64,000 bases of DNA, from assembly GCF_024139115.2 (NCBI RefSeq), contig NC_085140.1, positions 421,302,283-421,366,282 on the forward strand, given 5' to 3'. Made by a program: the position numbers and the translations under genes. The notes under the pieces are model-generated. The model saw nothing but the letters and a program-made list of their open reading frames with translations, searched no databases and was not told the DNA's origin. Positions 34,173-45,779 of the stretch are shown here, piece by piece. Position 1 is the first letter of the stretch, and every line of letters starts with the position of its first letter. The DNA is from Armigeres subalbatus. Lineage: Eukaryota; Arthropoda; Insecta; Diptera; Culicidae.

Positions 34173-36375
34173 TCAAATGGAAATTTTCCCTTTTTCGTCT
34201 CAATGGTATATTAGTTTCATTCGAATCGTCGAAGCCCCTCTATCAGCACTCTGAAGTTATTCTTAAACAAAAGTCATCTGAAACCTCGGCTAAATATTTG
34301 TTTTTCGCGATCTATCTAGGTATTCGAATGAGCTGCAGCGACAATAGCGCCGCCCTTCGGCTTCGGTCTGCCTTAGGTGGGTGCCACTTGTTACCTTATA
34401 CTTGAGTGTGTCAATCGATCAGAAAGTCATAATGTACACAACGACGCGTCACTATTCTGAAATAATGAACGTTTCACACTTCTTTGAACGTAGGGGCGCT
34501 GCCACATCAAATAATAAACATTATTGAAGGTGCATTGCCATCGGCATTAGTCATCTTCATGTAACCTAGAAATTCGGCACCATTTGGTCACTGACGGTAG
34601 TCGTCTACGTGTAATCTATTTTTAACAATATTACTGAAGTCTAAAATAGGTAAATCTGATAAGAAAAAAAAAAACTTTTATCGAAGACATAACGAGGCTA
34701 TAAAGCGGTCGCGTTGAAGATGGCCAAGTTTTATTCCTGGTTTGCAAAACTAGCCTAGATATTAGCAAAAGAGTCATAAGTTTGTAGTTTTAGCCATATA
34801 TGGAACGTATGCATAAAGTTGACTTGACTTAGAAATCTCGCAGCTAACACAACTGCAGAAGGGCTCTATGAAAAACTATGTTTCGAGATTTCTTCAACTG
34901 TTATTTATTGAAATTTGATAGATAAAACAAAGTATATATTGTGAACTTTATTCGTCAGCCATCAAACGTAACTACTCGCACTGCACTACCTTCAATCTAA
35001 CTGCGGGTTTTCCACACAGTTAAAAGAGGAAATTGAAAAGCAGTGCACACCGTACGTTTATAGGGCACTTCAAAGACGTGACGCTTCTACTAAAATGGTG
35101 ATGACTGTCGCTAATGGAGACATCGCGTAACGAAGATCACGACGGGTATAAATGGGTTCAATTACCATGTCAAGGAAAACAGAATAAGTCTGATGCTTGT
35201 TGATTTCAATCAGAATTGTTCTTTTCTTGATAAATTCCAAAAAAGTTCAATCGACCAAACTCAAGCAATAAAACCAAGGAATGGAAATAAAAATTAAGAA
35301 GTTTTTTTTTTGACTACCGAACATCGCTTTCAGGCATATCGGCTCTAAGAGTGAGTACAACTACAAATTACCAATGTAAACGAGTAACTGACACTGCCGT
35401 AATTATGAACAGGTAGGAATTAGTACTGCGGAGCAATTAAGCATGTTTCACACTTGGTTCGATTACAGCTGCACGTTTTCGTACACATCACGTGCTCGTT
35501 CGCCCCCCGTTTCGATTCGGGTGATGGATGAAACGGTACTATTGCAAACAGTGATACATATCCACTGGTGCAGCACACATCGAAGGTATAAGAATTGATT
35601 CATAGCGTTGCAGTGCATCGAACCCATTCAGAATAAGTAGAGCGGCCGGTCATGTAGTTTCAGTCTGCGTAGCTTGCGCCATTTAATAGGTACCACAGGT
35701 AAAAAATACAACACACATCAGAATGAGAAAGAAAAGAGAATTTAAGCACTACAAATTTGATACATGGCTCATTGGTGCACAGTTTAAATCAATTTTGCAC
35801 CGTTAGATTGACCTCTACATACATTTGTCGTGTCGTGACCGTAAGGAAAGATAAAATGTCAAACATTGACCCTTAAATATTTTTGTTTTCGCTCAATCAT
35901 TTTTTGTTTGACTTTTTCCTACACTATATTTACTTTTTTATTTTGAATACACGCTCAATCGGCGTATGGGGAGATTTTTCATTTATTTAGCCGTATGAAG
36001 AGATGAGTGACCTTTTTCTCGATTTAATTACTGTGATAATCTGAACATAATTTGTAATCACCTAAGTTGAAAAGCAGGTCAAATTAAAATAAAATCGCAG
36101 TCTACGTTCCAGTTGGAATGTTGGAAGATGAAAAAGAAAACAGACACTGAACTCTACATGTACACATGTTTGACGAAAGCCATTTGAATTTATTTTAATT
36201 AAATATAATAAAAATTTTGGAGCAGTACCCTGTCTGATCTAAAGGTGGGGTAGAAGTTTACTCCATCATTTACTAGCGATAAGGCTGTAAATTTTTGCAT
36301 TTCCTATACACTAAGTCTACCGAAAGACTATATGTTTGATTCAAAAACAAAACCACGATGAACTCTGACGCTTTC
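34173..36375. other. Intergenic DNA downstream of the host gene
   Basis: No transposon ends are seen over about 2.2 kb. Near 35640-35700 an initiator-like TTTCAGTCTG (about 35658) is followed about 35 bases on by a donor-like CACAGGTAAA. That could be a small untranslated first exon of a plus-strand gene, but no coding exon follows within the next several kb. Confidence 0.35.
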
Positions 36376-36379
36376 TTAT

Positions 36380-37810
36380 AGTCTGTATTCCGCAATGGCG
36401 GCCTGCTGCAGCTCTGTGCGCCAACCTCGTTGTAGGATGTTGGCTATCCTGGTCATTCTTGCAACAGCACTCCACTGTTCTACGTCCTGACACATACTTC
36501 TGATGTTATCGGTGGTAGTATCCAAAGTACCATTCCGCGGGCCTCTAGCATCGAACTCCTCTCCGCTTGGAAGGGGATTTGTGAACAGGATATGCTCAGT
36601 CGTTTCTGGCACATCTGGGCAATGCGAACAGGCGGAGGAAGTAGCATGTCAGAACCTGTGCAGGTACAACATGAAGCATCCGTGGCCATGTGCCGTACAC
36701 ATATTACGTAAGCATTTATGGGGATGGGGGGTCGTCGATTTCTCCGCTCCAAATAAATAAATATTTCATTTGCATGAAAAATATCTTACATGGGGGGAGG
36801 GGGAGCCGAAAAACCCAGAAAAAAATGGTTACGTTATAAGTGTAGGACCCCCAGTTAAGCACAGAGTAAAGCCATGTTATAGCTGTCCATGAGGTCTGCT
36901 AATCAACCACCGATTTAATGGCGCTCAAAGTAGACTGTTCCTCTGAAAGCCGAATTGCTCGCTCGACGATCCTCCCGCCGCCTTCCACGTACGGCGACAG
37001 CCTGTCCAGGATTCCCAGTAGCTTCCCTACAGTATATATTAGACAGACTGAGGGGTCTCCCGGTGACTTGCTAGGTTTCGGTAATAGGTAATCAAACGCT
37101 ACCTCTTCTACTATATTCGGGATGGCTGACCTGTTCCGGATCCCCTCGGGTCAAGGAACTATTGTCATACCGTCACCCTCGCCACCTCTTCGTCGTCTGC
37201 TCCTATCCTCTTTTTTGGCGGCCAATGGGTTGGGCCGTGGTTCGTGAATAGTACTTCAACTATCGTCTTTAGCCTCATTGGACACCGCTCGGGAGGAGCC
37301 AGTGCTCCTGTTGTTTTGGACATCACTACCGGATAAACACCTCCCCATGAGTTGACGATCTGGCACAATCAGTCAAGACTTTCTTGCTTTCTTTGATGGC
37401 CTTGTTTAGGGCCAACCTCACCGCTTCGAATAGGTTGATGCATCCCTCCCCTATTTTCGGCGAGCGTGCCCTTTGTAATTTGCTCGCTCCATCAACATTG
37501 TGGCCTGCAATTTAACGGTCGTTCCGTCCTCGGTATGGTAGCGTCACACGCTCGTGACAGAACCGCAACCAGTTCGTCATCTCTATGAGTTCCCGTTTTT
37601 TCCTCCAGACCCATTGCCTCACTGAAGGTCCCATTGTTGAAGTGGGCAACCCACCACGCTCAGGTTCTAATAGAAGCCCCTAGGCTTCCTCTCTTTGCCT
37701 CGCTGCTTATCCTGTATTTGATAGCCAAATCGTTACTGGGAGTGAACTATCGTAAGCCCTCCACTACCCGAGCAGGAGAAATTGGCTCAATGATACCTAA
37801 TTCTGTTGTC
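36380..37810 (-). pseudogene. Decayed R1-clade non-LTR retrotransposon
   Basis: Minus-strand peptides follow R1 order. Near 37.6-37.75 kb is the end of the endonuclease and the linker. At 37165-37368 there is a WGGVYPVVMSKTTGA... linker-type block. At about 36900-37080 an RT block like CLIYTVGKLLG and RIVERAIRLSEEQ appears. At 36376-36612 is the C-terminal PETTEHILFTNP motif, whose paired cysteines are degraded. The core catalytic region between them is missing, and stops are frequent. A TA-type MITE (36698-36842) sits in its 3' part, and the LTR element begins just beyond its 5' side. Confidence 0.75.
36698..36842. mobile_element. TA-duplicating palindromic MITE (CACTAATTACGTAAGC family), copy 1
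   Basis: TA at 36696-36697 and 36843-36844 flanks ends CACATATTACGTAAGC and GGTTACGTTATAAGTG, imperfect inverted repeats that continue into G-rich tracts. The same family with better-preserved ends is at 62858-63007. It is 145 bp and non-coding. It lies inside the R1 remnant and is therefore younger than it. Confidence 0.8.
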
Positions 37811-37819
37811 AATACCATA

Positions 37820-38106
37820 AGTTATCATGCACCGTTCCTGCTACACATCAGTCGTTTCTGCTGCACATCAGCTAGTCACAACATTTATCAAAACATCCAG
37901 CCGATGCCCGCATTCCTTTGACCGGTATCGCACACAGTTCTTATTTCAATTTAAAACACAAACAAAATTGTCAATTATAAAAAGAGAAATCAACAATAAA
38001 TCGCAAGCAGTTCGATTATAACCATCATAGCGTGTAGTCGTTTTAATTTTAATTGTAGTTTTAGTTTTAGTTTTAAAAACTCTTTTGCACATGCAAAAGT
38101 TTAACT
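37820..38106 (+). repeat. 5' long terminal repeat (287 bp)
   Basis: It starts AGTTATCATGCACCG and ends GCAAAAGTTTAACT. Compared with the 3' copy I see only two single-base length differences, both in homopolymer runs near the 3' end (T run and A run), and no substitution. It is T/A-rich near the end (AGTTTTAGTTTTAG) and would carry promoter and polyadenylation functions. Confidence 0.95.
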
Positions 38107-38123
38107 GGCGCCCGAATAGGGAC
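38106..38123 (+). promoter_or_regulatory. Primer-binding site, tRNA-Lys type
   Basis: TGGCGCCCGAATAGGGAC directly follows, and overlaps by one T, the 5' LTR. It is the 18-base complement expected of a lysine tRNA 3' end, differing at one position from the form well known in vertebrate lentiviruses. It would prime minus-strand DNA synthesis. Confidence 0.9.
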
Positions 38124-38606
38124 CAGCGCGAGTAATTTATTGTGTCGCGAGTGATAAAACATCGGGAACAATTTAAACTTCGACTTGACCGCCGCATCAG
38201 CAGCAGCCGTGAGGAAAGGCCCCCTAGTCACCAGCAGGAAAAACGGGATTTTTGCCGCCTACACTGGGAGAGTTGGAGACTCGTGTCTGGTCTCTACCTG
38301 AAAGGAATCCAACCGATACAGGATAAGGATCCGAAGGAAAGTCAAAATATTCTCTGAAAAAGGATAGAATATTTGCGCTCTCGGCGAAACAGCATAGAGA
38401 GCTATGCTTAAGTTTGTTTTGTAAGTATTACTAATAAAAAATTCTAATTTCAGCAAGGAAAGAAAATAAAAGTGAAAAAGTGTTTTATCAATTACTTGAA
38501 GTGTATTATCAAATAAATTAAATCAATCAAAGTTTTATTGAAGTGTTTGCGTTATCTTTTATCTAAAAAGCCCCAAATTATTTTTAAATAACATAATAAA
38601 TTCCAA

Positions 38607-40000
38607 ATGGCTGAGGAACAAATAAATTCAATATTAACCAGACTTTTGGCTATTGAAACTGCAATAACTACTGCAACACCAACCACCTGACTATTCTGAT
38701 CCCCCACTATATTTGGTGGATCAAAATAATCAACCAGTTGATCCCGAAGCCATAGAAGACATACCCGATCTGGTCAAAGCTCTTCCAACTTTTAACGGCG
38801 AGCCAAGTGAATTACATGTTTGGCTTGACGATGCGGAAAAAATTAGTGAACTTATATCGACCTAAAACAAATGGTTCTATCAACCAATTTAATAAGTTTC
38901 ACATAGTATGCAGAACCATAAGAAGGAAAGTAAGAGGAGAGGCGAATAACGCCTTGGTCTCCTCGAATGTTAACTTAAATTGGCTTATGATAAAAATACC
39001 TTATTAACTTATTATGGAGAAAAGCGAGATTTGGCAACTTTGGACTGTCAATTAATGAGTGTACAACAGAGAGGCAAGGATCTTGAGAAATACTACAACG
39101 AAGTGAGTGCTATACTATCCCATATAGCTAATCACGTCAAGAGTGATAGTCGTTATAATCACCCCGAAGCCTCGAAATCCATTATTGAAATGTACAATGA
39201 AAAGGCGATGGATGCTTTCATACGAGGTTTAGACGGAGATATGGGTAAATTTCTAAAAAATTACAGGGCAGAATCATTAGCCCAAGCTTACAATTATTGT
39301 AACGCATTTATTAATGCGGAATTCAGGAAAAACTACACAAAATTAAAAACCGACACTCCCATCTTTTCACAACACCCACAGTATCAGCAACAAAAAATAC
39401 CACCAAAAATACCACCCAGAATACCAACTACATTCACACCACAATATTTTCAACCACTACCTTCACAACACATGATTAGACAAATTTCGAGACCACAATA
39501 TAATCCATTCTTTCCAAGGCAACCATTCATTCCTAAAAACCCACAATATAATCCATATATTCATAATCGACATGTGGTAAATGCAGCCCCACAACCAGTT
39601 GTCCCCAAAAATCCACAATATAATCCATATGTTTATAACAGACAAGTTGTAAATCCTTCCGCGCAACCATTCGTTCCCAAAAATATTAAGCCTGAGCCAA
39701 TTGATACTGATGTATCTATGAGAACGGTAAACTATATAAACCGGCCTTTAATACATAATAGGAATCCGAAACAATTCCATATTGAAACAGAATGCGATGA
39801 TATTGATACGCAACAATACTTTGAAAATTTACCTTATACATCGCACGAAGAATGTCCAGCAGGACCTTCATTCGAAAGATATGCTGAAAATTTGGAGTAC
39901 CAGTATCCTCAAGAATTAGAAGAACATAACGAAGAACCAGAATTAATTTTTAGAATAAAGTCTGCATTACCATATTTTCTATTCTATGGTAATCGAAGTG
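38607..40000 (+). pseudogene. gag: gag region, disrupted
   Basis: A start codon at 38607 opens a frame that stops after about 27 codons. Gag-like sequence continues in other frames near 38700-38870 (a LPTFNGEPSELHVWLDDAEK block typical of insect errantivirus Gag) and then in the long frame starting at 38980. That frame has capsid-like helices (CQLMSVQQRGKDLEKYYNEV, later AFIRGLDGDMGKFL) and a long Pro/Gln/Asn/Tyr-rich stretch with repeated NPQYNPY units (about 39480-39660). No CCHC zinc knuckle is seen, as in other errantiviruses. At least three breaks make it inactive. Confidence 0.85.
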
Positions 40001-43000
40001 ATCCTTTAAAAATATTAGTCGACACTGGATCGAATAAAATTTTATTCATCCGAAATTCGCAAGAATTTCACATCCAGTAAATAAACCTTTCAATGTTTCT
40101 TCAGTTGGAGGAAATATTCAAATTCAAACTTATTCCCAAGCAAAACTTTTTAGGCCATATTCTGACGTAAATGTGAAATTGTATCACATGGACAAGTTGC
40201 GATCATTCGACGCAATTATCGGCCATGATACATTAAAAGAAATGGAAGCAATTATTGATACCAAGGAAAATGTGTTGATAATCAATAAAAATGTTATACC
40301 TTTATTAGCGCATCGATTACAGGAGGTAAATCAAATTCGCATCCGAGATGAACATTTGCAACAAGACGAAAAGGACAAGGTACATAATTTGTTAAACCAA
40401 TACCAAGATTTATTTCAACCACCTGATGAGAAGTTAACTTTTACCACAAAAATACGTGCAGATATACGTACCACTGATAATGAACCTATTTATTCAAAAT
40501 CATATCCTTACCCGCAAGCCTTTAAAAATGAAGTAAACAATCAAATTGAAAATGTTACACGATGGAATTATACGACCATCTAGATCTCCGTATAATTCTC
40601 CCGTGTGGATTGTTCCAAAAAACAAGATGCCTCATGTCAGAAAAATACCGACTTGTTATTGATTACCGAAAATTGAATCAAAAACAATAAGTGACAGGTA
40701 TCCGATACCTGATACCTCTACAATTCTAGCAAATTTGGGAAAGATGAAATATTTCACAACCATTGACCTTGCATCTGGTTTTCACCAGATTCCTTTGAAT
40801 AATAATGATATAGAGAAAACAGCTTTTCGGTAAACAATGGAAAGTATGAATTCGTTCGTTTATCCTTTGGTTTAAAAAATGCTCCTGCCATATTTCAACG
40901 AGTTGTGGATGATGTTCTCCATGAGCATATTGGAAAAATATGTTATGTCTATATAGATGACATAATCATATTTGGTGAAACTTTAGATGAGCAAATAAAA
41001 AACTAAAAAATAATATTGGAAACATTACGCAAAGCTAATTTTAAAATTCAACTAGATAAATCTGAATGGTTAAAATCTGAAGTTGAATTTCTTGGATTTA
41101 TAGTATCCCAAAGAGGATTAAAACCAAATCCAAAGAAAATTGAAAGTATTCAAAGATATCCAGAACCCACTAATTTAAAAGAATTACGTGCGTTCCTTGG
41201 ACTATCTGGATATTATAGAAGATTTGTTAAAAACTATGCCAAAATTGCAAAACCTTTAACAAAATTTCTAAAAGGAGAAAACGGTCATAAGCAAGTTTCG
41301 AAGAATGAATCCAGAAATTTTAAAATTGAATTAGATCAGGATGGAAAAAAGCTTTTAAATTATTAAAAGATATTTTATCCTCAGAAGATGTATTAGCATT
41401 TCCTGATTTCCAAAAACCATTTTTACTAACCACTGATGCTTCTAATAAAGCAATTGGTGCCGTATTGTCACAAAATTTTCATGATGGAGAAAGACCCATC
41501 ACTTTCATTTCAAAAACTCTTTCAAGTACCGAAGAGAATTATGCAACTAACGAAAAAGAGATGCTTGCTATAGTTTGGGCACTGCATACTCTCAGAAATT
41601 TTATATATGGTCACAAAATTTTAATTTACACAGACCATCAACCGTTAACTTTCACAATTTCGCCAAAAATAATAATGCAAAATTAAAAAGATGGAAAGCT
41701 TTTACTGAAGAGCATGACCATCATTTTTTTACAAACCAGGCAAAGCTCGTTGTAGCTGATGCTTTGTCTCGGGTACAAATAAATTCTTTAACTGCAACCC
41801 AGCATTCATCTGATGAAGATGATAGCTCTTTCATTCCTTCAACGGAAGCCCTATTAATGTTTTCAAAAATCAACTACTGTTCAAAATTGGGAATCGGTCG
41901 AGTTATGGCTTAGTAGTTCCTTTCGAAAATTATAAAAGACACATTTTTATCGAAACCCGATTCACAAACGAATTTCTAATAAATACATTGAAAATATTTC
42001 TAAATCCGAACGTCCTTAATGGAATTTTTACTACTGAACCAATAATGGCAACTATTCAAGAAATTTATAGGCAAAATTTTAATCCAAGAACTATTAAAGT
42101 TAGATTTTCGCAAAAAAAGGTTCAAGATATCAATACTGAAGAAAGACAACTTGAAGAAATCAAAAAATTCATCAGTTCGCCCACAGAAATGACGTAGAAA
42201 ATACAGAGCAACTTCTAAAAGATTTTTATTTCCCAAAATGGCAAAGAAAGTAAAAGAATTTGTAAAAACTTGTGAGGTTTGCAAAACAGAAAAATACCAA
42301 CGTAACCCCCAGAAGTTTGTACCATTTAAAACCCCAATACCCCAGCAACCTGGAGAAATAATTCATGTTGATATATTTGTTTACAATATAGATAATTTAT
42401 TTCTAACAACCATTGATAAATTTTCCAAGTTCTTAAAATATAGAGCAATCGACTCTAAATCCCTTCTAGATGTAGAAGATGCCTTATTTGACCTAATTTA
42501 TGAATGGAGTATACCAAAATTGTAATAATGGATAATGAAAGTACTTTTAATTCAAATGTTATAGAGCAAAAGATTACGAAACTTGAATATTCAAATTTTT
42601 AAAACCCTGTTCACAGATCAGAGACAAATGGTCAAATCGAAAGATGCCATTCAACTTTAAGAGAAATTTCAAGATGCATAAAAAGATTTTCCAGACATGG
42701 ATGTTGCTGAATTAATGAGATCAACTGTGTATAAATATAATCATTCAATCCATAGTTTTGTAAAAACACTCCTAATAATATTTACATTGGAGAAATTAAT
42801 AAAATTTAGATGCAAATGAAATTAATAAAAGAAAAACAAAAAGCCATGAAAAAGTTATTCAGATGTACGACAAAAAGAACGAAAAATTCCCGAAGAAACT
42901 TATCCAACTTTTGAACCAGGATCTGATGCATTTGAAAAACACATGATATCTCAAAGCGAAAAAGTAAATATAAAAAGATCAAAGTTAAAGAAGATTATAG

Positions 43001-43040
43001 TACTTATATTATTGACATCAATAATCGCAAAATTCACAAA
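39950..43040 (+). pseudogene. pol: pol region (protease, RT, RNase H, integrase), disrupted
   Basis: The protease active triad DTG is at 40021-40029, in a frame that ends at 40080. RT similarity runs from about 40200 to 41370: FTTIDLASGFHQIPL near 40750, and the catalytic YIDD at about 40949-40960, followed soon by a stop. RNase H lies at about 41390-41770 (TDAS near 41430, EKEMLAIVWAL near 41560, TDHQPL near 41630). Integrase follows, with the zinc-binding CEVC (about 42270), HVDIF (42365) and MDNES (42531). The reading frame changes many times, so I count at least six lesions and no intact polyprotein. Order and motifs place it in Ty3/Gypsy. Confidence 0.9.
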
Positions 43041-44667
43041 ATGAATTTAAGAAAAACTAATGTTTGTTCAATACTTTATTGTTTCAGAATTTTGATGTGT
43101 ACTGCAATTCCTATGCAAGGACAAATACAAATACATGATTTAAATAAAACCCAATAGCCATAATACCTCTAGGGAAAGCAAAATTAAAAATGGATACGTG
43201 AGAATAATACAACCCATTAATTTATCACAACTACATGACATAATTGTAAAATTTGACGAATTGAAAAATAATGTATACAATAATCAGCTTTACAAATTAT
43301 TGGAAAATAGAAACAATCTGTTGTATCAAACCTTTTTGAAAATTATACCATCGTTCAGTCGAGTGAAACGTTGGGACACAATTGGAACGATTTTAAAATG
43401 GATTGCTGGAACACCTGATGCCGAGGATCTCCACATCATCAACAAAACCATGAATGCCCTAATTGACAATAACAATCAGCAAACCTACATCAATGAAAAT
43501 ATCAACTACCGAATTAAACATCTAAATCAAGCCGTCAACGAATTAGTAGACTTGGATTTCAAATCAACACAACAACATGCAATTGAAATCAACCTCCTCA
43601 CAATTTTGCTAAATCTTAACGCCGCTCAACATCAACTAGAAGTGCTAGAAGATGCTATTTTACTTGCAAAAAATGGAATCCCTAGTAGTCAACTCTTAAC
43701 TATGAAGGACTACTTAAGAATTAAACAGTTCCTCGAACACCAAAATATCCACGTAAAATCCTTTGAAGACTTATTAAGTAAATCAAGTACACAGGTCGCA
43801 ATGAATAATACACACGTTATGTACATGTTAAAAGTTCCACAGTTCTCAAGTGAAATCTACAGTTATGAGTATGTTAGTCCACTCATTTTAAATGGAAGTC
43901 GAATCCACATCAAGTCGAACTATCTTATCAACAATAATTCACACATCTTCGAATCCTCACAACCATGCCAAGAGGACTCAGAAAATTTTATATGTGAATC
44001 CGAAATGCTACAACCAACAACTCCTTGTATTTTTAATTTGGTCCAATTACATCATGCAAATTGCACATACGAAAAGGTCTATTCAACTGGAATCATCAAG
44101 CGAATAAATGACGCTACTATCCTTTTAAACAACGTAAACACAACATTACAATCCAACTGTAGTAAATTGAATCAACGCTTAGAAGGATCATACTTAATCC
44201 ATTTTGAAAAATGTGAAGTAAGCATTGATAACGACAGCTATACGAATCTCATCATACAAACCCCAAAATTATCCTTCAGACCTACAACCGGAATACTAGC
44301 CCATGCCGAAAACCTAATGGATATTCCACCACACGAATATTTGGCAAATCTTACATTAAAGCACAGATCAGTGCTCAAGCACATGTACTTGACTAATAAT
44401 TCTTTACAGTGGAAACTTCACGTTTTTGGAGCAATAAGTTTTTCAACTCTATTCCTAATAACAGCCGCTTTTACAATCTACTTCATCATCACCAAGAAAC
44501 AATCTAGGATTCCAAAAATAGAAATCAACCTACAGGATCAAATGAAAGCATCTGCACCAGAAGAAAACCCAACGAAATCCCCATATTCGGATATTACCAA
44601 TGAAAGACTTCAAGTTATCAATAATTATCTTAACATGCCAACAGCCAATCGTCCGATAAGACTTTGA
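43041..44667 (+). pseudogene. env: env, class of insect errantivirus / baculovirus F-type fusion protein, N-terminus broken
   Basis: A start at 43041 opens 38 codons with a hydrophobic leader-like core, ending at a stop (43155-43157). The main body is a single open frame from 43198 to 44667 (489 codons) that begins inside the conserved N-terminal part, so one shift separates leader from body. Within the body is a furin-type RVKR site (43360-43371, residues 55-58). A fusion-peptide-like WDTIGTILKW segment follows it, then a long heptad-rich helical region. Paired cysteines lie in the distal half, with a membrane segment at about residues 407-432 and a 57-residue cytoplasmic tail. A splice-acceptor-like TTTCAG lies at 43082-43087; errantivirus env is usually made from spliced RNA. 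The family mediates membrane fusion. As it stands this copy lacks a continuous leader. Confidence 0.9.
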
Positions 44668-44681
44668 GGGCAAAGTCATTT

Positions 44682-44693
44682 TAAGAAGGGAGG
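44682..44693 (+). promoter_or_regulatory. Polypurine tract
   Basis: The purine run AAGAAGGGAGG immediately precedes the 3' LTR. This is the standard primer site for plus-strand DNA synthesis in LTR elements. Confidence 0.9.
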
Positions 44694-44982
44694 AGTTATC
44701 ATGCACCGTTCCTGCTACACATCAGTCGTTTCTGCTGCACATCAGCTAGTCACAACATTTATCAAAACATCCAGCCGATGCCCGCATTCCTTTGACCGGT
44801 ATCGCACACAGTTCTTATTTCAATTTAAAACACAAACAAAATTGTCAATTATAAAAAGAGAAATCAACAATAAATCGCAAGCAGTTCGATTATAACCATC
44901 ATAGCGTGTAGTCGTTTTAATTTTAATTGTAGTTTTAGTTTTAGTTTTTAAAAACTCTTTTGCACATGCAAAAAGTTTAACT
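44694..44982 (+). repeat. 3' long terminal repeat (289 bp)
   Basis: It is identical to the 5' LTR apart from two single-base homopolymer length differences. It is followed directly by the CATA duplication at 44983-44986. Confidence 0.95.
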
Positions 44983-45002
44983 CATACTCTGTTATGAACT
45001 AG

Positions 45003-45206
45003 CCCTGCATAAGAGGTAAAATACCAAAGGAATAATACCAAAAACTAATATGCGCAATACTTGAACCATAACATACTCAGTTATTAAAATGAATTTCAAT
45101 ACCAAATTCATAACCAATTATTATTCGTTTTGGTATTGAAATACCATGTTATGCCTCAAGAATTCTGCATATAAGTTTTTGGTATTTTACCTCTTATGCA
45201 AGGCCA
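45003..45206. mobile_element. Palindromic MITE, about 200 bp
   Basis: CCTGCATAAGAGGTAAAATA on the left matches the complement of TATTTTACCTCTTATGCAAGG on the right. Inner blocks (CCAAAAACTAATATGC, ACCATAACAT) are also inverted. It lies only about 20 bases from the LTR element. The target duplication is not resolved and it is non-coding. Confidence 0.8.
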
Positions 45207-45475
45207 ATTTCTGATATCGAGGTGGTCTCTCCTGCTCGGGTACAGATCACCGGCCAAACTTGGACTGCAAAATTTGGGCAAGTGGCGTTGCCCAACACGA
45301 TGTTCAGCTTAGTTAGGGACTCTAGCAGCGTTTGTCGGAGAGTTAGTACAGCGGCTTCTCCACTCTGATAATGACAACAAATCGCAACAAATTGCGTACG
45401 ACGTGGAATCAAGCCCCATTGTTTCGTATTGAAAATTGGCCAATTCGGTTATTGCATTCAGGGGTTATAGCCGAA
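45207..45475. repeat. Transposon remnant including an empty-site homologue of the 48.3-kb repeat
   Basis: About 45385-45475 (GACGTGGAATCAAGCCCCAT...GTATTGAAAATTGGCCA...TTATAGCC) aligns with 48310-48345 plus 48504-48545, without the 155-bp MITE found there. The upstream part (45207-45385) is GC-richer, with a 72-codon minus-strand frame of unknown type. Confidence 0.6.
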
Positions 45476-45510
45476 TCACTTGGGAAGTCGAAAAATTTTA
45501 AAAGAACAAA

Positions 45511-45767
45511 TCTCGCGCTTAGTTTCATAGGGGCGTAACTGTATTGATCGATTTCTCTTCGTCGATGTTTTCTTTTTATTATTGTTCCGAATTACGCTAG
45601 TTTGTCGATGGTTTAATGGTTTGGTATGATAAAGGATGATTGTATCTTGCACCAGAATCAATAATCACGGTTGTAGCTTTTGAAGCAATTGAGTTATTAA
45701 CAAAATATAAAATCGATTAAGAGATATTGATCAATACAGTTAGACCCCTATGAAACTAAGCGCGAGA
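45511..45767. mobile_element. Palindromic MITE, 257 bp (CTCGCGCTTAGTTTCATAGGGG)
   Basis: TCTCGCGCTTAGTTTCATAG at the left end is inverted as CTATGAAACTAAGCGCGAGA at the right end. Arm similarity continues through TAACTGTATTGATC for about 60 bp. It is non-coding; the target duplication is uncertain. Confidence 0.85.
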
Positions 45768-45779
45768 AATGCACATTTT

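Larger units (their letters stand above)
37820..44982 (+). mobile_element. Errantivirus-like (Ty3/Gypsy with env) LTR retrotransposon, 7163 bp
   Basis: Two near-identical terminal repeats bound the element, and a 4-base duplication CATA flanks it (37816-37819 and 44983-44986). The ends AGTT...AACT and a 4-bp duplication are usual for insect errantiviruses. In order it has a 5' LTR, a tRNA-Lys-type primer site, gag, pol (protease, RT, RNase H, integrase), env, a polypurine tract and a 3' LTR. Gag and pol carry many shifts and stops and env has a damaged N-terminus, so this copy is not functional as it stands. It abuts the R1 remnant. Confidence 0.95.

Noticed and set aside
37827..38021. 64-codon frame found identically in both LTRs
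   Set aside because: It is a by-product of LTR identity. It lacks protein-like features and lies in the regulatory repeat.
43892..44107. 71-codon frame within env
   Set aside because: It is a different reading frame of the env body, not a separate gene.
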